64,000 nt of DNA from Cololabis saira (lineage: Eukaryota > Chordata > Actinopteri > Beloniformes > Belonidae). Every line of letters starts with the position of its first letter. Positions within the stretch are counted from its first letter, which is position 1. The stretch lies in the NCBI RefSeq assembly GCF_033807715.1, contig NC_084596.1, positions 35,984,879 through 36,048,878 on the forward strand, given 5' to 3'. Under the pieces are notes generated by a model. The model was not told the DNA's origin. It saw nothing but the letters and a program-made list of their open reading frames with translations, and ran no database searches. Shown here piece by piece: positions 63,214 to 64,000 of the stretch. A program made the position numbers and the translations under genes.

Positions 63214-63910
63214 TAAAAAAAAAACAAAAAAACAAAGACTGTTCTGAAGAGGACGGCCCCCTGCTGACACTAATGAGCCAATAAAAGTAAAAAATATATA
63301 TAAAAAAAGCAATGTGAAGACAGTTATTATTCAAGCGCCCCCTTTAATTAAGGTTAAACTGACTGCATTAGTAGTTTTAATGAATTATTGTCATTTTTGT
63401 TTACTGCTGTCTTGCTTTTCCTTCTTGTCAGCATGCTCTTGGTGGGAGAGATTGTAGTTGCAATTTTACACTAGGTCACTGCCATGCAATAAAATTTAAC
63501 ATAGGCAATAACATTGTAAGGCATAACCCTTTACAGGACAAGCGAGCATATTTGGTCTTTTTAGTATAACTAGTCTATGATTATTACGAAAAAAGCTACA
63601 ATGTTGATAAGAGGTCCTTTAATAGTGTCCAACAACCCTCTAAAGTTGACATTTTGAAATGTCATGTATTTTATTGACAGCCCCATATCAATACACCAAT
63701 AATAACAATAATGATAATATACTTTACAGTTTAAAATGTTGATGTGCGCTTACATTCCATGTTGCTCAGAGAACGTTGATTTAGAATCCAAGGTTATGAC
63801 ATCACTGCAGTTCACTGTGATGCATCAAAGAACTAAAATAAAATCTGAACATACGAGTCAGCCAGCTTACTTCATACATTTGAGCAGGACAGACCACAAG
63901 GGACAAGTAA
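63214..63910. other. Spacer, nothing recognised
   Basis: AT-rich sequence with A-runs near 63213-63240. No gene is supported. Confidence 0.35.
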
Positions 63911-63955
63911 ATCCAGCCCTTAACAGTGAGCTATTTGAGTCCGGTGGGCCTTGAA

Positions 63956-64000
63956 ATGGACGCTAAGGAGCTCAATATCTCCCCATACGTCAGGAGCAGC
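63956..64000 (+). CDS. Possible 5' end of a gene, cut by the window edge
   Basis: From the ATG at 63956 (context TTGAAATGG, with a purine at -3 and G at +4) the frame reads MDAKELNISPYVRSS to the last base. The frame is also open upstream to a TAA at 63908-63910, and an acceptor-like CCCTTAACAG ends at 63926. The composition looks coding, but 15 codons are too few to name a family. Confidence 0.3.
   Translation, partial: MDAKELNISPYVRSS

Overview
The window reads as nuclear DNA of a ray-finned fish. It is AT-rich, genes are sparse and split by introns, long microsatellites are present, and it is crowded with interspersed repeats of kinds common in teleosts: hAT, TTAA-type and other inverted-repeat DNA elements, a tRNA-derived SINE, and L2-, L1/Tx1- and jockey/Rex-like LINE relics. 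Nothing bacterial, plasmid-borne or viral was recognised. Reading frames that begin with TTG or CTG were not accepted as starts; where I name a start it is an ATG.

The one host gene I can name is on the minus strand: lrrc24 (leucine-rich repeat containing 24), with four coding exons spread over 32541-39993. All four splice junctions join in frame and give a predicted 618-residue type I membrane protein: signal peptide, cysteine-rich LRR N-cap, six LRRs, LRR C-cap, one Ig domain, a transmembrane helix and a tail ending in VAYEIHC. A GC-rich block near 50.0-50.3 kb on the same strand could be its promoter and untranslated first exon. A second open frame that may be a gene start runs off the right edge at 63956.

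The second long coding unit is a three-exon hAT-superfamily transposase (TTF-type zinc finger, RNase H-like core, C-terminal dimerisation domain), minus strand, 19561-23062. It is open from ATG to stop (717 residues), which contrasts with the decayed LINEs around it.

Layout. 1-4.9 kb: unannotated sequence with a decayed SINE-like repeat. 4.86-6.31 kb: element flanked by TTAA, carrying a nested SINE. 7.17-8.44 kb: hAT element with an 8-bp target duplication. 8.7-9.55 kb: TA microsatellites around a LINE tail. 13.3-14.0 kb: second hAT element. 17.0-18.3 kb: L2-like relic split by a third hAT element. 19.5-23.1 kb: the intact hAT transposase. 23.7-25.9 kb: promoter-like segment and two inverted-repeat elements, one with a 25-bp perfect hairpin. 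26.3-29.7 kb: L1/Tx1-like LINE relic. 29.9-30.8 kb: possible ISL2EU-type relic with a THAP exon facing a second exon. 32.5-40.0 kb: lrrc24, whose introns hold a Myb/SANT-like relic, a Tc1-like relic and a GC-rich inverted-repeat element with a 14-bp tandem array. 45.1-45.5 kb: fourth hAT element. 50.6-51.7 kb: 5'-truncated L2 flanked by a 33-bp duplication. 54.0 kb: a near-perfect 38-bp hairpin. 55.7-56.4 kb: LINE relic. 60.7-61.4 kb: foldback element split by a LINE tail. 63.1 kb: small MITE. No operon-like gene cooperation exists here; the window is one neuronal-type membrane-protein gene in a dense, layered field of transposons.
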